Positions 62,258-64,000 of a stretch of DNA of 64,000 nucleotides are shown here, in pieces. Origin of the DNA: Streptomyces xanthii (lineage in GTDB: Bacteria; Actinomycetota; Actinomycetes; Streptomycetales; Streptomycetaceae); assembly GCF_014621695.1 (NCBI RefSeq), contig NZ_CP061281.1, positions 6,262,001 to 6,326,000 on the forward strand, written 5' to 3'. The notes beneath the pieces were generated by a model. It did no database searches, was not told the origin of the DNA, and saw only the letters and a list, made by a program, of their open reading frames with translations. A program made the translations under genes and the position numbers. Every line of letters starts with the position of its first letter. Position 1 is the stretch's first letter.

Positions 62258-63915
62258 CCGAGTCGATCTACGCGGCACGCCCCTGGCTCGCCGTCCTCAG
62301 CGAGGCCCAGAAGGCCCCCGTCACCCCGCCCGCCACCGTCGTCCACACCTTCGCCGACGCCGTGCGCCGCGCCCCCGACCACCCGGCCCTCGCCTACTTC
62401 GACGGCCGCCTCACCTACGCCGAGGTCGACGCCCTCTCCGACTCCGTCGCCGGACACCTCGCCGCCCGGGGCCTGGAGCGCGGAGACCGCGTGGCGATCA
62501 TGCTGCAGAACTCTCCGCACTTCGTGCTCGCCCTGCTCGGCGCCTTCAAGGCCGGCGCCGTCGTCGTCCCGGTCAACCCGATGTACAAGGCGGGCGAGGT
62601 CGCCCACGTCCTCCACGACGCCGAGGTCACCGCCCTGGTCTGCGCCGACCGCGCCTGGGAGGCGTACCTGCGCGACACCGCCGCGGACTCGCCCGTACGC
62701 ATCGCCCTGACCGCCTGCGAACTCGACCTGCAGAGCCGGAACGACACCCGCGTCCTGTCCTTCGAGCGCGTCACCCCGGCGCCCGCCGACACCGACGACC
62801 TGCTCGCCGTCGCCCGCGCCGGCCACCCCGCGCCCGCGGACCGCGAGCTGACCAGCGCCGACATCGCGCTCATCAGCTACACCTCCGGCACCAGCGGTAC
62901 CCCCAAGGGCGCCACCAACCTGCACGGCAACATCACGCACAACGCCGAACGCCAGCGCACCGGCCTCGGCGTCGCCGAAGGCGCCACCTACTTCGCCCTC
63001 GCGCCCCTGTTCCACATCACCGGCATGGTCTGCGAACTCGTCGCCTGCGTCGCCAACGCGGGCACCCTCGCCCTCGCCTACCGCTTCGAACCCGGCGTCG
63101 TCCTCGACGCGTTCGCCGAGCACAGGCCCGCCTACACCGTCGGCCCGTCCACCGCCTTCATGGCCCTCGGCGCCCAGCCGCAGGCCACCCGCGAGCACTT
63201 CGCGTCCTTCGACTCGATCTCCTCCGGCGGCGCGCCCGTGCCGCCCGCGCTCGTCGAGAAGTTCCGCGCCGCGTTCGGCCCGTACATCCACAACGGCTAC
63301 GGCCTCACCGAGTGCACCGCCCCCTGCGCCACCGTGCCGCCCGGCGTCGAGGCCCCCGTCGACCCGGTCTCCGGCACCCTCGCGGTCGGCGTGCCCGGGC
63401 CCGATGCCGTCGTCCGCATCGTCGACGACCGGGGCGCCGACGTGCCCTTCGGCGAACAGGGCGAGATCGCGGTGCGCGGCCCCCAGGTCGTGCCCGGCTA
63501 CTGGCGCCGCCCCGACGCCACCGCCGAGGCCTTCCCCGACGGCGAACTGCGCACCGGCGACATCGGCTTCATGGACGCGAACGGCTGGCTCTACGTCGTC
63601 GACCGCAAGAAGGACATGATCAACGCGTCCGGCTTCAAGGTCTGGCCGCGCGAGGTCGAGGACGTCCTCTACACCCACCCCGCCGTCCGCGAGGCCGCCG
63701 TCGTCGGCGTCCCCGACGCCTACCGCGGCGAGACCGTCAAGGCGTACGTGAGCCTGCGCCCCGGCGCCGACGCCACCCCGGACGAGCTGTCCGCGTACTG
63801 CAAGGAACGGCTCGCCGCGTACAAGTACCCGCGCGAGGTGGAGGTCCTGCGCGAGCTTCCCAAGACGGCAAGTGGGAAGATCCTCCGGCGGGAACTGCGT
63901 TCACCGGGCGCGTGA
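62254..63915 (+). CDS. AMP-binding acyl-CoA ligase
   Basis: 553 residues. Adenylation motifs: YTSGTSGTPKGAT (A3) near 208, YGLTEC (A5), TGDIGFMD (A7), DRKKDMINASGFKVWP (A8) and the C-terminal catalytic Lys in KTASGKILRREL (A10). It should convert a carboxylic acid to its acyl-CoA through an acyl-adenylate in the cytoplasm. GTG 62254 overlaps the SDR stop. Fatty or aromatic substrate cannot be decided from sequence. Probably TetR-controlled through the site at 61.4 kb. Confidence 0.92.
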   Translation: MTESIYAARPWLAVLSEAQKAPVTPPATVVHTFADAVRRAPDHPALAYFDGRLTYAEVDALSDSVAGHLAARGLERGDRVAIMLQNSPHFVLALLGAFKAGAVVVPVNPMYKAGEVAHVLHDAEVTALVCADRAWEAYLRDTAADSPVRIALTACELDLQSRNDTRVLSFERVTPAPADTDDLLAVARAGHPAPADRELTSADIALISYTSGTSGTPKGATNLHGNITHNAERQRTGLGVAEGATYFALAPLFHITGMVCELVACVANAGTLALAYRFEPGVVLDAFAEHRPAYTVGPSTAFMALGAQPQATREHFASFDSISSGGAPVPPALVEKFRAAFGPYIHNGYGLTECTAPCATVPPGVEAPVDPVSGTLAVGVPGPDAVVRIVDDRGADVPFGEQGEIAVRGPQVVPGYWRRPDATAEAFPDGELRTGDIGFMDANGWLYVVDRKKDMINASGFKVWPREVEDVLYTHPAVREAAVVGVPDAYRGETVKAYVSLRPGADATPDELSAYCKERLAAYKYPREVEVLRELPKTASGKILRRELRSPGA

Positions 63916-63931
63916 CCCGCGCAGGACCCGA

Positions 63932-64000
63932 GTGACCGAAGCACCACGAGACAGACAGCGAAGGCAGGTGGCGGCAGTGGCCAAGGCGGCGACGGACGGC
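63932..64000 (+). CDS. Start of next operon gene (truncated by window)
   Basis: An open frame with GTG at 63932, 63968 and 63977 runs off the end. The last of these, preceded by AAGGCAGGTGG, reads VAKAATDG. Fewer than 24 residues are visible, so no product can be named. A TetR regulator of the SDR/ligase operon would fit the context but is a guess. Confidence 0.4.
   Translation, partial: MTEAPRDRQRRQVAAVAKAATDG

Noticed and set aside
1..64000. Mobile elements, CRISPR, tRNA/rRNA genes or a PKS/NRPS cluster
   Set aside because: No transposase or integrase motifs, no regularly spaced short repeats, no cloverleaf or rRNA-like sequence, and no modular synthase was seen; the repeated hairpins are too few, dispersed and variable for CRISPR.

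Overview
The window is a GC-rich actinobacterial chromosome segment, almost certainly Streptomyces. The evidence is the strong third-position GC bias, frequent GTG starts, GGAGG-type ribosome binding sites, many secreted hydrolases and many TetR/GntR/MarR-type regulators. From memory, the gene types and order (AA10 oxygenase beside a secreted lipase, YtrA-like GntR, GDSL lipase, hmgA, soxR, DUF1343 protein) match a conserved core region of the S. coelicolor chromosome. No search was run to confirm this. I saw no tRNA or rRNA gene, transposase, CRISPR array or PKS/NRPS cluster.

Layout. 1-3.1 kb: tail of a MarR regulator, a secreted lipase, a sortase-anchored AA10 copper oxygenase, an acetyltransferase and a tiny basic protein. 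3.3-7.6 kb: DUF402 protein, tandem GNAT protein, short GntR regulator, a structured inverted repeat, AAA ATPase and a LuxR-type regulator. 7.7-15.4 kb: a very large secreted subtilase with BNR-type repeats, GDSL lipase, membrane Ser/Thr kinase and a small orphan protein. 15.6-18.1 kb: a drug-type ABC exporter with a divergent TetR and a palindromic operator. 18.1-21.6 kb: an orphan type ISP specificity domain, a HutC-type GntR and homogentisate dioxygenase. 21.7-25.9 kb: a tight three-gene envelope cluster (beta-helix membrane protein, cupredoxin-like lipoprotein, polytopic membrane protein). 25.9-29.5 kb: TetR, CitMHS carboxylate transporter with a structured leader, and MFS. 29.7-31.2 kb: class F sortase and partner. 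31.3-40.1 kb: SARP/AAA/TPR regulator and a translationally coupled pair of secreted proteins (FG-GAP propeller and subtilase). 40.3-51.2 kb: aldehyde and alcohol dehydrogenases, two-strand transporter genes, acyl-CoA dehydrogenase, MaoC hydratase, several TetR/ArsR regulators and SoxR. 51.2-64 kb: RNA ligase, an Imm49-domain protein, penicillin-acylase family Ntn hydrolase, MHS symporter, DUF1343 muramidase-type protein, then an SDR / acyl-CoA ligase operon running off the end.

How genes work together. The likely physiological theme is extracellular polymer and lipid breakdown (lipases, AA10, two subtilases, acylase, muramidase) plus catabolism of acids, aldehydes and acyl-CoAs. Regulation can be read partly from DNA. 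Near-identical operators link the TetR at 47.2 kb to its divergent acyl-CoA dehydrogenase and to the aldehyde dehydrogenase operon 7 kb away. A second near-identical 15-mer links the TetR at 49.6 kb to the MaoC gene. A third gapped motif is shared by the MFS promoter at 42.9 kb and the SDR/ligase promoter at 61.4 kb.

The most unusual signals are two RNA-like structures. One is a family of about six intergenic hairpin units (5.2, 20.2, 29.5 and 46.4 kb) whose inner stems covary while loop, bulge and tail are conserved. The other is a roughly 100-nt three-way-junction leader that would sequester the ribosome binding site of the CitMHS transporter gene.
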